A DNA stretch of 64,000 nucleotides from Rhipicephalus microplus (GCF_043290135.1 NC_134707.1:143717319-143781318), one strand, 5' to 3'; counted from the first letter of the stretch, positions 39,801 to 54,744 are shown. Numbers and translations: made by a program. The notes: a model not told the origin generated them from the sequence alone.

Positions 39801-41326
39801 ACTCTACAACTTCAAAATCCACAACTAGAAAGTCCACAATTTGAAACTCCACAACTAGATACTCCACAACTACAAACTCCACAACTAGAAACTCCCCAAT
39901 TAGAAACTCCACAGCTAGTAACTCCGCAACTTGATACGTCGCAACAAGAAACTCGGCAACTAGAATCTCCGCAACTAGAAACTCTGCAACTAGAAACTCC
40001 GCAATTACAAACTCCGCAACCAGAAACTCCACAGCTAGAAACTCCACAACTTGAGACTTCGCAAATAAAAACTCGTCAACTAGTAACTCAACAACTAGAA
40101 ACTCCACAGCTAGAAACTCCACAACTAGAAAATCCGCAACTTGAGAGTTCGCAACTAGAAACTCCACAACTAGACACTCCACAACTAGAAACTCCGCAAC
40201 TAAAACCCGACAACTAGAAACTCAACAACTAGAAACTCCACACCTATAAATTTCTCAACTTGACACTCCACAACTAAAAGTCCACTACTAGAAACTCCAC
40301 AACTAGAAACTCCCCAACTAGAAACTCCCCAACTAGAAACTCCACAACTAGAAACTCTGCAACTAGAAACTCCGCAACTAGAAACTCCACAGCTAGAAAC
40401 CCCTCAACTATAAACTTCACAACTAGAAACTCAACAACTAGAGACTGCACAACTAGAGACTCCGCAACTAGAAACTCCGCAGCTAGAAACTCCGCAACTA
40501 GAAAATCCACAACTAGAAACTTCACAACTAGAAACTCCCCAACAAGAAACTCCACAACTAGAAACTCCACAACTAGAAACTCCACAACTAGAGACTGCAC
40601 AACTAGAGACTTTGCATTTAGAAACTTCTCAGATAGAAACTACACAACTAGAAACTCCTCGACTAGAGATTCCATAAGTAGAAACTCCACAGCTAGAATT
40701 TCCCTCAACTAGAAACCCCACAACTAGAAACTCCACAACTAGGAACTGTGCAAATAGAAAGTCTACAACTAGAAACTCGAAAACTAAAAACTCCAACTAG
40801 AAACTCTACAACTAGAAACTTCACAACTAGAAACTCCGCAACTTGAAACTCTGCCACTAGAAACTCCGCAACTAGAAACTCCACAGCTAGAAACTCCACA
40901 ACTTGAAACACCACAACTAGATACTCCACAACTACAAATTCCACAACTAGAAACTCCACAACTAGAAACTCCACAACTTGATACGTCGCAACAAGAAACT
41001 CGGCAACTAGAATCTCCGCAACTAGAAACTCTGCAACTAGAAACTCCGCAACTACAAACTCCGCAACCAGAAACTCCACAGCTAGAAACTCCACAACTTG
41101 AGACTTCGCAAATAAAAACTCGTCAACTAGTAACTCAACAACTAGAAACTCCACAGCTAGAAACTACACAACTAGAAAATCCGCAACTTGAGAGTTCGCA
41201 ACTAGAAACTCCACAACTAGACACTCCACAACTAGAAACTCCGCAACTAAAACCCGACAACTAGAAACTCAACAACTAGAAACTCCACACCTATAAATTT
41301 CTCAACTTGACACTCCACAACTAAAA
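36850..41326 (+). repeat. Region B unit B3, 4,477 bp
   Basis: B3 is bounded by gtccactac markers at 36850 and 41327, with an inner marker at 40280. Every landmark I compared in B4 lies exactly 4,477 bp downstream, so the two copies have almost no net length difference. Differences are single bases, for example ctagggactcc near 37,022. Confidence 0.92.
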
Positions 41327-44300
41327 GTCCACTACTAGAAACTCCACAACTAGAAACTCCCCAACTAGAAACTCCCCAACTAGAAACTCCACAACTAGAA
41401 ACTCTGCAACTAGAAACTCCGCAACTAGAAACTCCACAGCTAGAAACCCCTCAACTACAAACTTCAAAACTAGAAACTGAACAAATAGAGACTGCACAAC
41501 TAGAGACTCCGCAACTAGAAACTCCGCAGCTAGCAACTCCGCAACTGGAAACTCCGCAACTTGAAACTCTGCAACTAGAAACTTTACAGCTAGAAACTCC
41601 ACAACTTGAGACTTCGCAAATAGAAACTCGTCAACTGGAAACTCAACCACTAGAAACTCCACAGCTAGAAACTCCACAACTAGAAACTCCACAACTTGAA
41701 ACCCAACAAATAGATACTCCACAACTACAGACTCCACAACTTGAAACACCACAACTAGATACTCCACAACTACAAATTCCGCAACTAGAAACTCCACAAC
41801 TAGAAACTCCACAACTAGAATCTCTGCAACTAGAAACTCCGCAACTAGAAACTGCATAGCTAGAAACCCCACAACTATAAACTTCACAACTAGCAACTCA
41901 ACAACTAGAGACTGCTTAACTAGAGACTTCGAAACTAGAAACTCCACAGCTAGTAACTCCGCAACTAGAAACTCCACAACTTGAAACTCCGCCACTAGAA
42001 GCTCCACAACTAGAAAACTCCGCAACTAGAAACTCTGCAACTAGAAACTCCGCAACTAGAAACTCCACAGCTAGAGACTCCACAACTTGAAACACCACAA
42101 CTAGATACTCCACAACTACAAATTCCACAACAAGAAACTCCACAACTAGAAACACCACATCTGGAAACTCCGCAACAACAAACTCTGCAACCAGAAACTC
42201 CACAACTAAAATTTCCACAGCTAGAGACTCAACAACTAGAGACTCCTCAACTAAAAGCTCCACAACTAGAAACTCCACAACTAAAAACTCCACAACTTTA
42301 AACCCGACAACTAGAAACTCAACAACTAGAAACTTCACACCTATAAATTCCTCAACTTGAAACTCCACAACTAAAACTTCACAACTAGAAACTTCACAAC
42401 TAGAAACTCCACAACTAGAAACTGCGCAACTAGAAACTCCCCAACTAGAAACTCCACAACTAGAAACCCTGCAGCTAGAAACTCCGCAACTAGAAACTCT
42501 GCAAATAGAAACTCCACAGCTAGAAACTCCACAACTAGAAACTCCACAACTTGAGAGTTCGCAACTAGAAACTCCACAACTAGAAACTCCACAACTAGAG
42601 ACTCCGCAACTAGAAACTCCACCACTAGAAACTCCACAACCACAAACCTCACAACTAGAAATTCCATAACTGGAAACTCCACAGCTAGAAAGTCCACAAC
42701 TAGAAACTCTGCAACTAGAAACTCCGCAACTAGAAACTCCACATCTAGAAAATCCACCACTAGAAACTCCAAAACTAGCAACTCCACAACTACAGACTCC
42801 GCAACTAGAAAACTCCTCAACTAGAAACTCCCAACAAGACACTCCGCAACTAGGAACTCTACAACTTCAAAATCCACAACTAGAAACTCCACAATTTGAA
42901 ATTGCAACACTAGATACTCCACAACTACAAACTCCACAACTAGAAACTCCCCAACTAAAACTCCACAACTTGAAACTCCGCAAATTGAAACTCCGAAACT
43001 AGAAACTCCACAACTAGAAAACTCCGCAACGTGAAACTCTGCAACTAGAAACTCCGCAATTAGAAACTCCACAGCTAGAAACTTCACTACTTGAAACACC
43101 ACAACTAGATACTCCACAACTACGAATTCCACAACTTGAAACTCCACAACTAGAAACTCCGCAACAAGAAGCTCCGCAACTAAAATTTCCACAGCTAGAA
43201 ACTCCACAACTTGAGACTTCGCGACTAGAAACTCAGCAACTAGAAACTCAACAACTATAAACTCAACCACTAGGAACTCCACAACTAGGAACTCTACAAC
43301 TTCAAAATCCACAACTAAAAACTCTTCAACTTGAAACTCCAAATCTAGATACTCCACAACTACAAACTCCACAACTAGAAACTCCACAACCTGAAACTCC
43401 GCAACCAGAAACTCCGCAACTAAAACTCCACAACTAGAAACTCCACAAGTAGAAACTCCACAACTAGAAACTCTGCAACTAGAAACTCCGCAATTAGAAA
43501 CTCCACAGCTAGAAACTTCACTACTTGAAACACCATCACTAGATACTCCACAACTACGAATTCCACAACTACAAATTCCGCAACTAGAAACTCCACAACT
43601 AGAAACTCCGCAACTAGAAACTCCACAGCTAAAAACTCCACAACTTGAGACTTCGCGACTAGAAACTCAGCAACTAGAAACTCAACAACTATAAACTCCA
43701 CCACTAGAAACTCCACAACCTGAAACTCTGCAACCAGAAACTTCGCAACTAAAAACTCCACAACTAGAAACTCCACAAGTATAAACTCCACAACTAGTAA
43801 CTCCGCAACTAGAAACTCCACAACTAGACACTCCCAACTGGACACTCCGAGACTAGGAACTCTACAACTTCAAAATCCACAACTAGAAACTCCACAATTT
43901 GAAACTCCACAACTAGATACTCCACAACTACAAACTCCACAACTAGAAACTCCCCAACTAGAAACTCCACAACTTGAAACTCTGCAAATAGAAACTCCGA
44001 AACTAGAAGCTCCGCAACTAGAATTTCCACAGCTAGAAACTCCACAACTTGAGACTTCGCAACTAGATACTCCGCAACTAGAAACTCCACAGCTAGAAAC
44101 TCCACAACTTGAAACACCCTAACTAGATACTCCACAACTACAAATTCCACAACTAGAAACTCCACAACTAGAAACTCCACAACTAGAAACTCCACAAGTA
44201 TAAACTCCACAACTAGTAACTCCGCAACTAGAAACTCCACAACTAGACACTCCCAACTAGACACTCCGCAACTAGGAACTCTACAACTTCAAAATCCACA

Positions 44301-45803
44301 ACTAGAAACTCCACAATTTGAAACTCCACAACTAGATACTCCACAACTACAAACTCCACAACTAGAAACTCCCCAACTAGAAACTCCACAGCTAGTAACT
44401 CCGCAACTTGATACGTCGCAACAAGAAACTCGGCAACTAGAATCTCCGCAACTACAAACTCTGCAACTAGAAACTCTGCAACTACAAACTCCGCAACCAG
44501 AAACTCCACAGCTAGAAACTCCACAACTTGAGACTTCGCAAATAAAAACTCGTCAACTAGTAACTCAACAACTAGAAACTCCACAGCTAGAAACTCCACA
44601 ACTAGAAAATCCGCAACTTGAGAGTTCGCAACTAGAAACTCCACAACTAGACACTCCACAACTAGAAACTCCGCAACTAAAACCCGACAACTAGAAACTC
44701 AACAACTAGAAACTCCACACCTATAAATTTCTCAACTTGACACTCCACAACTAAAAGTCCACTACTAGAAACTCCACAACTAGAAACTCCCCAACTAGAA
44801 ACTCCCCAACTAGAAACTCCACAACTAGAAACTCTGCAACTAGAAACTCCGCAACTAGAAACTCCACAGCTAGAAACCCCTCAACTATAAACTTCACAAC
44901 TAGAAACTCAACAACTAGAGACTGCACAACTAGAGACTCCGCAACTAGAAACTCCGCAGCTAGAAACTCCGCAACTAGAAAATCCACAACTAGAAACTTC
45001 ACAACTAGAAACTCCCCAACAAGAAACTCCACAACTAGAAACTCCACAACTAGAAACTCCACAACTAGAGACTGCAAAACTAGAGACTTTGCATTTAGAA
45101 ACTTCTCAGATAGAAACTACACAACTAGAAACTCCTCGACTAGAGATTCCATAAGTAGAAACTCCACAGCTAGAATTTCCCTCAACTAGAAACCCCACAA
45201 CTAGAAACTCCACAACTAGGAACTGTGCAAATAGAAAGTCTACAACTAGAAACTCGAAAACTAAAAACTCCAACTAGAAACTCTACAACTAGAAACTTCA
45301 CAACTAGAAACTCCGCAACTTGAAACTCTGCCACTAGAAACTCCGCAACTAGAAACTCCACAGCTAGAAACTCCACAACTTGAAACACCACAACTAGATA
45401 CTCCACAACTACAAATTCCACAACTAGAAACTCCACAACTAGAAACTCCACAACTTGATACGTCGCAACAAGAAACTCGGCAACTAGAATCTCCGCAACT
45501 AGAAACTCTGCAACTAGAAACTCCGCAACTACAAACTCCGCAACCAGAAACTCCACAGCTAGAAACTCGACAACTTGAGACTTCGCAAATAAAAACTCGT
45601 CAACTAGTAACTCAACAACTAGAAACTCCACAGCTAGAAACTACACAACTAGAAAATCCGCAACTTGAGAGTTCGCAACTAGAAACTCCACAACTAGACA
45701 CTCCACAACTAGAAACTCCGCAACTAAAACCCGACAACTAGAAACTCAACAACTAGAAACTCCACACCTATAAATTTCTCAACTTGACACTCCACAACTA
45801 AAA
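41327..45803 (+). repeat. Region B unit B4, 4,477 bp
   Basis: B4 is bounded by gtccactac markers at 41327 and 45804, with an inner marker at 44757. It has private variants: caaccacaaacctc near 42,640, acatctagaaaatcc near 42,742, cccaacaagacactcc near 42,829, aattgcaacactag near 42,900 and ctggacactccgagac near 43,837. All of these recur in the later copy at 57.3-60.7 kb but not in B2 or B3. Confidence 0.92.
42649..42659 (+). other. Empty insertion site matching the foldback locus (B4 unit)
   Basis: The satellite here reads acctcacaactagaaattcc without interruption. The same position in the copy at 57.5 kb contains the foldback element and a duplicated 11-mer. Three further empty equivalents lie at 29,742-29,752, 33,695-33,705 and 38,172-38,182 in B1, B2 and B3. 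Confidence 0.88.
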
Positions 45804-46405
45804 GTCCACTACTAGAAACTCCACAACTAGAAACTCCCCAACTAGAAACTCCCCAACTAGAAACTCCACAACTAGAAACTCTGCAACTAGAAACTTCGCA
45901 ACTAGAAACTCCACAGCTAGAAACCCCTCAACTATAAACTTCACAACTAGAAACTCAACAACTAGAGACTGCACAACTAGAGACTCCACAACTTGAAACT
46001 CCGCAGCTAGAAACTCCGCAACTAGAAAATCCACAACTAGAAACTTCACAACTAGAAACTCCCCAACAAGAAACTCCACAACTAGAAACTCCACAACTAG
46101 AAACTCCACAACTAGAGACTGCACAACTAGAGACTTTGCATTTAGAAACTTCTCAGATAGAAACTACACAACTAGAAACTCCTCGACTAGGGACTCCATA
46201 AGTAGAAACTCCACAGCTAGAATTTCCAATACTAGAAACCCCACAACTAGAAACTCCACAAATAGGAACTCTGCAAATAGAAAATCTACAACTAGAAACT
46301 CGAAAACTAAAAACTCCATCTAGAAACTCTACAACTAGAAACTTCACAACTAGAAACTCCACAAATACGAACTCCAAAATTGAGACTCCACAACTACAAA
46401 CTACA
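45804..46405 (+). repeat. Passage from region B to region C
   Basis: The sequence follows the 1.0-kb sub-block of region B after the last gtccactac marker (45804) to about 46,140. It then enters region C monomers, including ctcgactagggactcc near 46,180 and acaaataggaactc near 46,258. There is nothing other than satellite. Confidence 0.75.
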
Positions 46406-49400
46406 CAGATTGAAATTCCACAACTAGAAACTCCACAACTGGAAACTCCGCAACTAGAAACTCTGCAACTAGAAACTTTACAGCTAGAAACTCCACAACT
46501 TGAGACTTCGCAAATAGAAACTCGTCAACTGGAAACTTAACCACTAGAAACTCCACAGCTAGAAACTCCACAACTAGAAATTCCACAACTTGAAACACCA
46601 CAACTAAATACTCCACAACTACAATTTACACAACTAGAAACTCCACATTTAGAAACACCACATCTAGAAACTCCGCAACAACAAACTCTGCAACCAGAAA
46701 CTCCACAACTAGAATTTCCACAGCTAGAGACTCAACAACTAGAGACTCCTCAACTAAAAGCTCCACAACTAGAAACTCAACAACTAAAAACTCCGCAACT
46801 TGAAACCCGACAACTAGAAACTCCACACCTATAAATTCCTCAACTTGAAACTCAACAACTAAAACTCCACAACTAGAAACTCCACAACTAGAAACTCCGC
46901 AACTAGAAACTCCCATACTAGAAACTTCACAACTAGAAACTCTGGAACTAGAAACTCCGCAACTAGAAACTCCACAGCTAGAAACCCCCCAACTATAAAC
47001 TTCACAACTGGAAACTCAACAAATAGAGACTGCACAACTAGAGATTCCGCAACTAGAAACTCCGCAGCTAGAAACTCCGCAACTAGAAACTCCACAACTT
47101 GAAACTCTGCAACTCAAAACTCTGCAACTAAAAATCCACAACTATAAACTCAAGTAGAAACTCCCCAACTGGAAACTCCGCAACTAGAAACTCCGCAACT
47201 AGAAAATACACAACTAGAAACTTCACAACTAGAAACTCCCCAACAAAAATTCCACAACTAGTAACTCCACAACGAGAAACTCCACAACTAGAGACTGCAC
47301 AACTAGAGATTCCATAAGTAGAAACTCCACAGCTATTATTTCCACAACTAGAAACCCCTCAACTAGAAACTCCACAACTAGGAACTCTGAAAATAGAAAA
47401 TCTACAACTAGAAACCTGAAAACTAAAAACTCCAACTAGAAACTCCGCAATTAGAAACTCCACAGTTAGAAACTTCATTACTTGAAACACCACAACTAGA
47501 TACACCACAACTACGAATTCCACAACTACAAATTCCGCAACTGGAAACTCCACAACTGGAAACTCCGCAACTAGAAACTCCACAGCTAGAAACTCCACAA
47601 CTTGAGACTTCGCGACTAGAAACTCAGCAACTTGAAACTCAACAACTACAAACTCCACAACTAGAAACTCCACAACCTGAAACTCCGCAACCAGAAACTC
47701 CGCAACTAAAAACTCCACAAATAGAAACTCCACAAGTAGAAACTCCACAGCTAAAAACTCTGCAACTAGAAACTCCACAACTGGACACTCAACAACTAGA
47801 AACTCCACACCTATAAATTCCACAACTTGAAACTCCACAACTAAAACTCCACAACTAGAAACTCCACAACTAGAAACTCAACAACTAGAAACTCTGCAAC
47901 TAGAAACTCCACAACTAGAAACTCTGCAACTAGAAACTCCGCAACTAGAAACTCCACAACTAAAACTCCACAAGTAGAAACTCCACAACTAGAAACTCCG
48001 CAACTAGAAACTCCACAACTAGACACTCAACAACTAGAAACTCCACACCTATAAATTCCTCAACTAAAACTCCACAACTAGAAACTCCACAACTAGAAAC
48101 TCCACAACTAGAAACTCCGCAACTAGAAACTCCCAAACTAGAAACTCCACAACTAGAAACTCTGCAGCTAGAAACTCCGCAACTAGAAACTCTGCAAATA
48201 GAAACTCCGCAAGTAGAAACCCCTCAACTATAATCTTCACAACTAGAAACTCAACAAATAGAGACTGCACATCTAGAGACTCCGCAACTAGAAACTCCGT
48301 AGCTAGAAACTCAGCAACTAGAAACTCCACAACTTGAAACTCTGCAAATCGAAACTTTGCAACTAGAAAATCCACAACTATAAACTCAAGTAGAAACTCT
48401 CCAACTGGAAACTCCGCAACTAGAAACTCCGCAACTAGAAAATCCACAACTAGAAACCTCACAACTACAAACTCCCCAACAAGAAACTCCACAACTAGAA
48501 ACTCCACAACTAGAGACTGCACAACTAGAGACTTTGCATTTAGAAACTCCTCAGATAGAAACTACACAACTAGAAACTCCTCGACTAGAGATTCCATAAG
48601 TAGAAACTCCACAGCTAGAATTTCCAAAACTAGAATTCCCACAACTAGAAACTCCACAAATAGGAACTCTGCAAATAGAAAATCTACAACTAGAAACTCG
48701 AAAACTAAAAACTCCAACTAGAAACTCCACAACTAGAAACTTCACAACTAGAAACTTCACAAATGGACACTCTACAATTAGAAACTCCACAACTAGAGAC
48801 TCCACAACTAGGAACTCCACAAATTGAGACTCCACAACTAGAAACTACACAGATTGAAACACCACAACTTGAAACTCCACAACCAGAAACTCCACAACTA
48901 GAAACTCCGCAACTAGAAACACAACCACTACAAACTCCACAAATAGAAACTCCACACCTAAAAATTCCACAACTTGAAACTCCACAGCTATAAACTCCAC
49001 AACTAGAAATTCCATAACTGGAAACTCCACAGCTAGAAAGTCCACAACTAGAAACTCTGCAACTAGAAACTCCGCAACTAGAAACTCCACAGCTAGAAAA
49101 TTCGCTACTAGAAACTCCACAACTACAGACTCCGCAACTAGAAAACTCCGCAACTAGAAACTCCCAACTAGACACTCCGCAACTAGGAACTCTACAACTT
49201 CAAAATCCACAACTAGAAACTCCACAATTTGAAACTCCACAACTAGATACTCCACAACTACGAATTCCACAACTAGAAACTCCACAACTAGAAACTCCGC
49301 AACTAGAAGCTCCGCAACTAGAATTTCCACAGCTAGAAACTCCACAAATAGGAACTCTGCAAATAGAAAATCTACAACTAGAAACTCGAAAACTAAAAAC

Positions 49401-49491
49401 TCCAACTAGAAACTCCACAACTAGAAACTTCACAACTAGAAACTCCACAAATACGAACTCCAAAATTGAGACTCCACAACTACAAACTACA
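46406..49491 (+). repeat. Region C unit C1, 3,086 bp
   Basis: C1 is bounded by the cagattgaaattcc monomer at 46406 and its repeat at 49492. It contains an AT-rich cagctattatttcc monomer near 47,333, an att-type stretch near 47,450 and a caaatggacactctac monomer near 48,762. The later part of the unit, from about 48,488, is reused at 54,744. Confidence 0.88.
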
Positions 49492-51034
49492 CAGATTGAA
49501 ATTCCACAACTAGAAACTCCACAACTGGAAACTCCGCAACTAGAAACTCTGCAACTAGAAACTTTACAGCTAGAAACTCCACAACTTGAGACTTCGCAAA
49601 TAGAAACTCGTCAACTGGAAACTCAACCACTAGAAACTCCACAGCTAGACACTCCACAACTAGAAATTCCACAACTTGAAACACCACAACTAAATACTCC
49701 ACAACTACAATTTACACAACTAGAAACTCCACAACTAGAAACACCACATCTAGAAACTCCGCAACAACAAACTCTGCAACCAGAAACTCCACAACTAGAA
49801 TTTCCACAGCTAGAGACTCAACAACTAGAGACTCCTCAACTAAAAGCTCCACAACTAGAAACTCAACAACTAAAAACTCCGCAACTTGAAACCCGACAAC
49901 TAGAAACTCCACACCTATAAATTCCTTAACTTGAAACTCAACAACTAAAACTCCACAACTAGAAACTCCACAACTAGAAACTCCGCAACTAGAAACTCCC
50001 ATACTAGAAACTTCACAACTAGAAACTCTGCAACTAGAAACTCCGCAACTAGAAACTCCGCAACTAGAAACTCCACAGCTAGAAACCCCCCAACTATAAA
50101 CTTCACAACTGGAAACTCAACAAATAGAGACTGCACAACTAGAGATTCCGCAACTAGAAACTCCGCAGCTAGAAACTCTGCAACTAGAAACTCCACAACT
50201 TGAAACTCTGCAACTCAAAACTCTGCAACTAAAAAATCCACAACTATAAACTCAAGTAGAAACTCCCCAACTGGAAACTCCGCAACTAGAAACTCCGCAA
50301 CTAGAAAATACACAACTAGAAACTTCACAACTAGAAACTCCCCAACAAAAATTCCACAACTAGTAACTCCACAACGAGAAACTCCACAACTAGAGACTGC
50401 ACAACTAGAGATTCCACAAGTAGAAACTCCACAGCTATTATTTCCACAACTAGAAACCCCTCAACTAGAAACTCCACAACTAGGAACTCTGAAAATAGAA
50501 AATCTACAACTAGAAACCTGAAAACTAAAAACTCCAACTAGAAACTCCGCAATTAGAAACTCCACAGTTAGAAACTTCATTACTTGAAACACCACAACTA
50601 GATACACCACAACTACGAATTCCACAACTACAAATTCCGCAACTGGAAACTCCACAACTGGAAACTCCGCAACTAGAAACTCCACAGCTAGAAACTCCAC
50701 AACTTGAGACTTCTCGACTAGAAACTCAGCAACTTGAAACTCAACAACTACAAACTCCACAACTAGAAACTCCACAACCTGAAACTCCGCAACCAGAAAC
50801 TCCGCAACTAAAAACTCCACAAATAGAAACTCCACAAGTAGAAACTCCACAACTAAAAACTCTGCAACTAGAAACTCCACAACTGGACACTCAACAACTA
50901 GAAACTCCACACCTATAAATTCCACAACTTGAAACTCCACAACTAAAACTCCACAACTAGAAACTCCACAACTAGAAACTCAACAACTAGAAACTCTGCA
51001 ACTAGAAACTCCACAACTAGAAACTCTGCAACTA
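48488..51034 (+). repeat. 2.5-kb block repeated 6,256 bp downstream (upstream copy)
   Basis: The block spans the end of C1 and much of C2. All landmarks compared keep a constant offset of 6,256 bp to the later copy: 48,551/54,807, 49,487/55,743, 49,712/55,968, 50,943/57,199. The copies differ by single bases, with no net length change. Confidence 0.88.
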
Positions 51035-52440
51035 CAAACTCCGCAACTAGAAACTCCACAACTAAAACTCCACAAGTAGAAACTCCACAACTAGAAACTC
51101 CGCAACTAGAAACTCCACAACTAGACACTCAACAACTAGAAACTCCACACCTATAAATTCCTCAACTAAAACTCCACAACTAGAAACTCCACAACTAGAA
51201 ACTCCACAACTAGAAACTCCGCAACTAGAAACTCCCAAACTAGAAACTCCACAACTAGAAACTCTGCAGCTAGAAACTCCGCAACTAGAAACTCTGCAAA
51301 TAGAAACTCCGCAAGTACAAACCCCTCAACTATAATCTTCACAACTAGAAACTCAACAAATAGAGACTGCACATCTAGAGACTCCGCAACTAGAAACTCC
51401 GTAGCTAGAAACTCAGCAACTAGAAACTCCACAACTTGAAACTCTGCAAATCGAAACTTTGCAACTAGAAAATCCACAACTATAAACTCAAGTAGAAACT
51501 CTCCAACTGGAAACTCCGCAACTAGAAACTCCGCAACTAGAAAATCCACAACTAGAAACCTCACAACTACAAACTCCCCAACAAGAAACTCCACAACTAG
51601 AAACTCCACAACTAGAGACTGCACAACTAGAGACTTTGCATTTAGAAACTCCTCAGATAGAAACTACACAACTAGAAACTCCTCGACTAGAGATTCCATA
51701 AGTAGAAACTCCACAGCTGGAATTTCCAAAACTAGAATTCCCACAACTAGAAACTCCACAAATAGGAACTCTGCAAATAGAAAATCTACAACTAGAAACT
51801 CGAAAACTAAAAACTCCAACTAGAAACTCCACAACTAGAAACTTCACAACTAGAAACTTCACAAATGGACACTCTACATTTAGAAACTCCACAACTAGAG
51901 ACTCCACAACTAGGAACTCCACAAATTGAGACTCCACAACTAGAAACTACACAGATTGAAACACCACAACTTGAAACTCCACAACCAGAAACTCCACAAC
52001 TAGAAACTCCGCAACTAGAAACACAACCACTACAAACTCCACAAATAGAAACTCCACACCTAAAAATTCCACAACTTGAAACTCCACAGCTATAAACTCC
52101 ACAACTAGAAATTCCATAACTGGAAACTCCACAGCTAGAAAGTCCACAACTAGAAACTCTGCAACTAGAAACTCCGCAACTAGAAACTCCACAGCTAGAA
52201 AATTCGCTACTAGAAACTCCACAACTACAGACTCCGCAACTAGAAAACTCCGCAACTAGAAACTCCCAACTAGACACTCCGCAACTAGGAACTCTACAAC
52301 TTCAAAATCCACAACTAGAAACTCAACAATTTGAAACTCCACAACTAGATACTCCACAACTACGAATTCCACAACTAGAAACTCCACAACTAGAAACTCC
52401 GCAACTAGAAGCTCCGCAACCAGAATTTCCACAGCTAGAA
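49492..52440 (+). repeat. Region C unit C2, about 3.0 kb
   Basis: C2 follows C1 at an offset of 3,086 bp near its start and 3,102 bp further on (47,841 against 50,943; 48,551 against 51,653). The extra 16 bp is about one monomer. It departs from C1 around 52,440, where a stretch with cttgagacttcgg and gaaatccgacaacc monomers begins. Confidence 0.85.
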
Positions 52441-54744
52441 ACTCCACAACTTGAGACTTCGGAACTGGAAACTCGGCAACTAGAAATCCGACAACCAGAA
52501 ACTCCACAACTAGAAACTCCACAAGTTGGAACCCAACAAATAGATGCTCCACAACTACAGACTCCACAACTAGAAACTCCACAGCTAGAAACCCCCCAAC
52601 TACAAACTTCACAACTAGAAACTCAACAAGTAGAGACTGCACAACTACAGACTCCGCTACTAGAAACTCCGCAGCTAGAAACTCCGCAACTAGAAACTCC
52701 ACAACTTGAAACTCTGCAACTAGAAACTCTGCAACTAAAAAATCCACAACTATAAACTCCAGTAGCAACTCCCGACCTGGAAACTCCCCAACTAGAAACT
52801 CCGCAACTAGAAAATACACAACTAGAAACTTCACAACTAGAAACTCCCCAACAAAAACTCCACAACTAGAAACTCCACAACTAGAAACTCCACAACTAGA
52901 GACTGCACAACTAGAGACTGCACATCTAGAGACTGCGTTTAGAAACTCCTCAGATAGAAACTACACACCTAGAAACACCACGACTAGAGATTCCATAAGT
53001 AGAAACTCCACAGCTAGAATTTCCACAACTAAAAACCCCTCAACTAGAAACTCCACATATAGGAACTCTGCAAATAGAAAATCTACAACTAGAAACTCGA
53101 AAACTAAAAACTCCAACTAGAAACTCCCACACTAGAAACTTCACAACTAGAAACTCCACAAATGGACACTCCACAACTAGAAACTCCACAACTAGAGACT
53201 CCACAACTAGGAACTCCACAAATTGAGACTCCACAACTAGAAACTACACAGATTGAAACACCGCAACTTGAAACTCCACAACCAGAAACTCCACAACTAG
53301 AAACTCCGCAACTAAAAACTCCAACACTAGAAAATCCACAACTAGAAACCCGACCACTAGAAACTACACAAATAGAAACTCCACACCTATAAATTCCACT
53401 ACTTGAAACTCCACAGCTAGAAACTCCACAACTACAAAATCCATAATTGGAAACTCCACAGCTAGAAAGTCCACAAATAGAAACTCTGCAACTAGAAACT
53501 CCGCAACTAGAAACTCCACAGCTAGAAAATCGACCACTAGAAACTCCACAACTAGCAACTCCAACACTACAGACTCCGCAACTAGAAAACTCCGCAACTA
53601 GAAACTACCAACTAGACACTCCGCAACTAGGAACTCTACAACTTCAAAATCCACAACTAGAAACTCCACAACTGGAAACTCCGCAACTAGAAACTCCACA
53701 GCTAGAAACTCCACAACTTGAGACTTCGCGACTAGAAACTCAGCAACTAGAAACTCAACAACTAGAAACTCCACCACTAGAAACTCCACAACTAGGAACT
53801 CTACAACTTCAAAATCCACAACTAAAAACTTTTCAACTTGAAACTCCACAACTAGATACTCCACAACTACAAACTCCACAACTAGAAACTCCACAACCTG
53901 AAACCCAACAAATAGATACTCCACAACTACAGACTCCACAACTTGAAACACCATCACTAGATACTCCACAACTACAAATTCCGCAACTAGAAACTCCACA
54001 ACTAGAAACTCCGCAACTAGAAACTCCCCACTAGAAACTCCACAACTAGAATCTCTGCAACTAGAAACTCCGCAAGTAGAAACTCTGCAACTAGAAACTC
54101 CGCAACTAGAAACTCCACAGCTAGAAACCCCACAACTATAAACTTCAAAACTAGCAACTCAACAACTAGAGACTGCACAACTAGAGACTCCGCCACTAGA
54201 AACTCCACAGCTAGTAACTCCGCAACTAGAAACTCCACAACTTGAAACTCCGCCACTAGAAGCTCCACAACTAGAAAACTCCGCAAATACAAACTCTGTA
54301 ACTAGAAACTCCGCAAGTAGAAACTGCACAGCTAAAAACTCCACAACTTGAAACACCACAACTAGATACTCCACAACTACAAATTCCACAACTAGAAACT
54401 CAACAACTACAAACTCCACACCTATAAATTTCTCAACTTGAAACTCCACAACTAAAACTCCACAACTAGAAACTCCACAACTAGAAACTCCACAACTAGA
54501 AACTCCGCAACTAGAAACTCCCCAACTAGAAACTCCACAACTAGAAACTCTGCAGCCAGAAACTCCGCAACTACAAACTCTGCAAATAGAAACTCCGCAA
54601 CTAGAATTTCCACAGCTAGAAACCCCTCAACTATAAACTTCACAAAAAGAAACTGAACAAATAGAGACTGCACAACTAGAGACTCCGCGACTAGAAACTC
54701 CGCAGCTAGCAACTCCGCAACTGGAAACTCCGCAACTTGAAACT
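52440..54744 (+). repeat. Mosaic satellite stretch inside region C
   Basis: This is monomeric satellite without a clean period. Positions 52,740-53,000 hold unusual monomers such as cagtagcaactcccgacc near 52,760 and gactgcgtttag near 52,930. Positions 53,040-53,440 resemble C1. The ttttcaacttgaaac stretch near 53,828 resembles 25,530. Positions 53,901-54,744 match 27,770-28,613 in region B. The longest + strand open frame in the window (53,447-54,034, QLETP repeats) lies here and is a by-product of the repeat. Confidence 0.78.
53901..54744 (+). repeat. 844-bp block repeated from region B (downstream copy)
   Basis: This is the partner of 27,770-28,613 and shares the ctccccactag junction at 54,026. 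Its right edge coincides with the start of the 6,256-bp-offset duplication at about 54,744, so two rearrangement breakpoints meet here. Confidence 0.85.
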
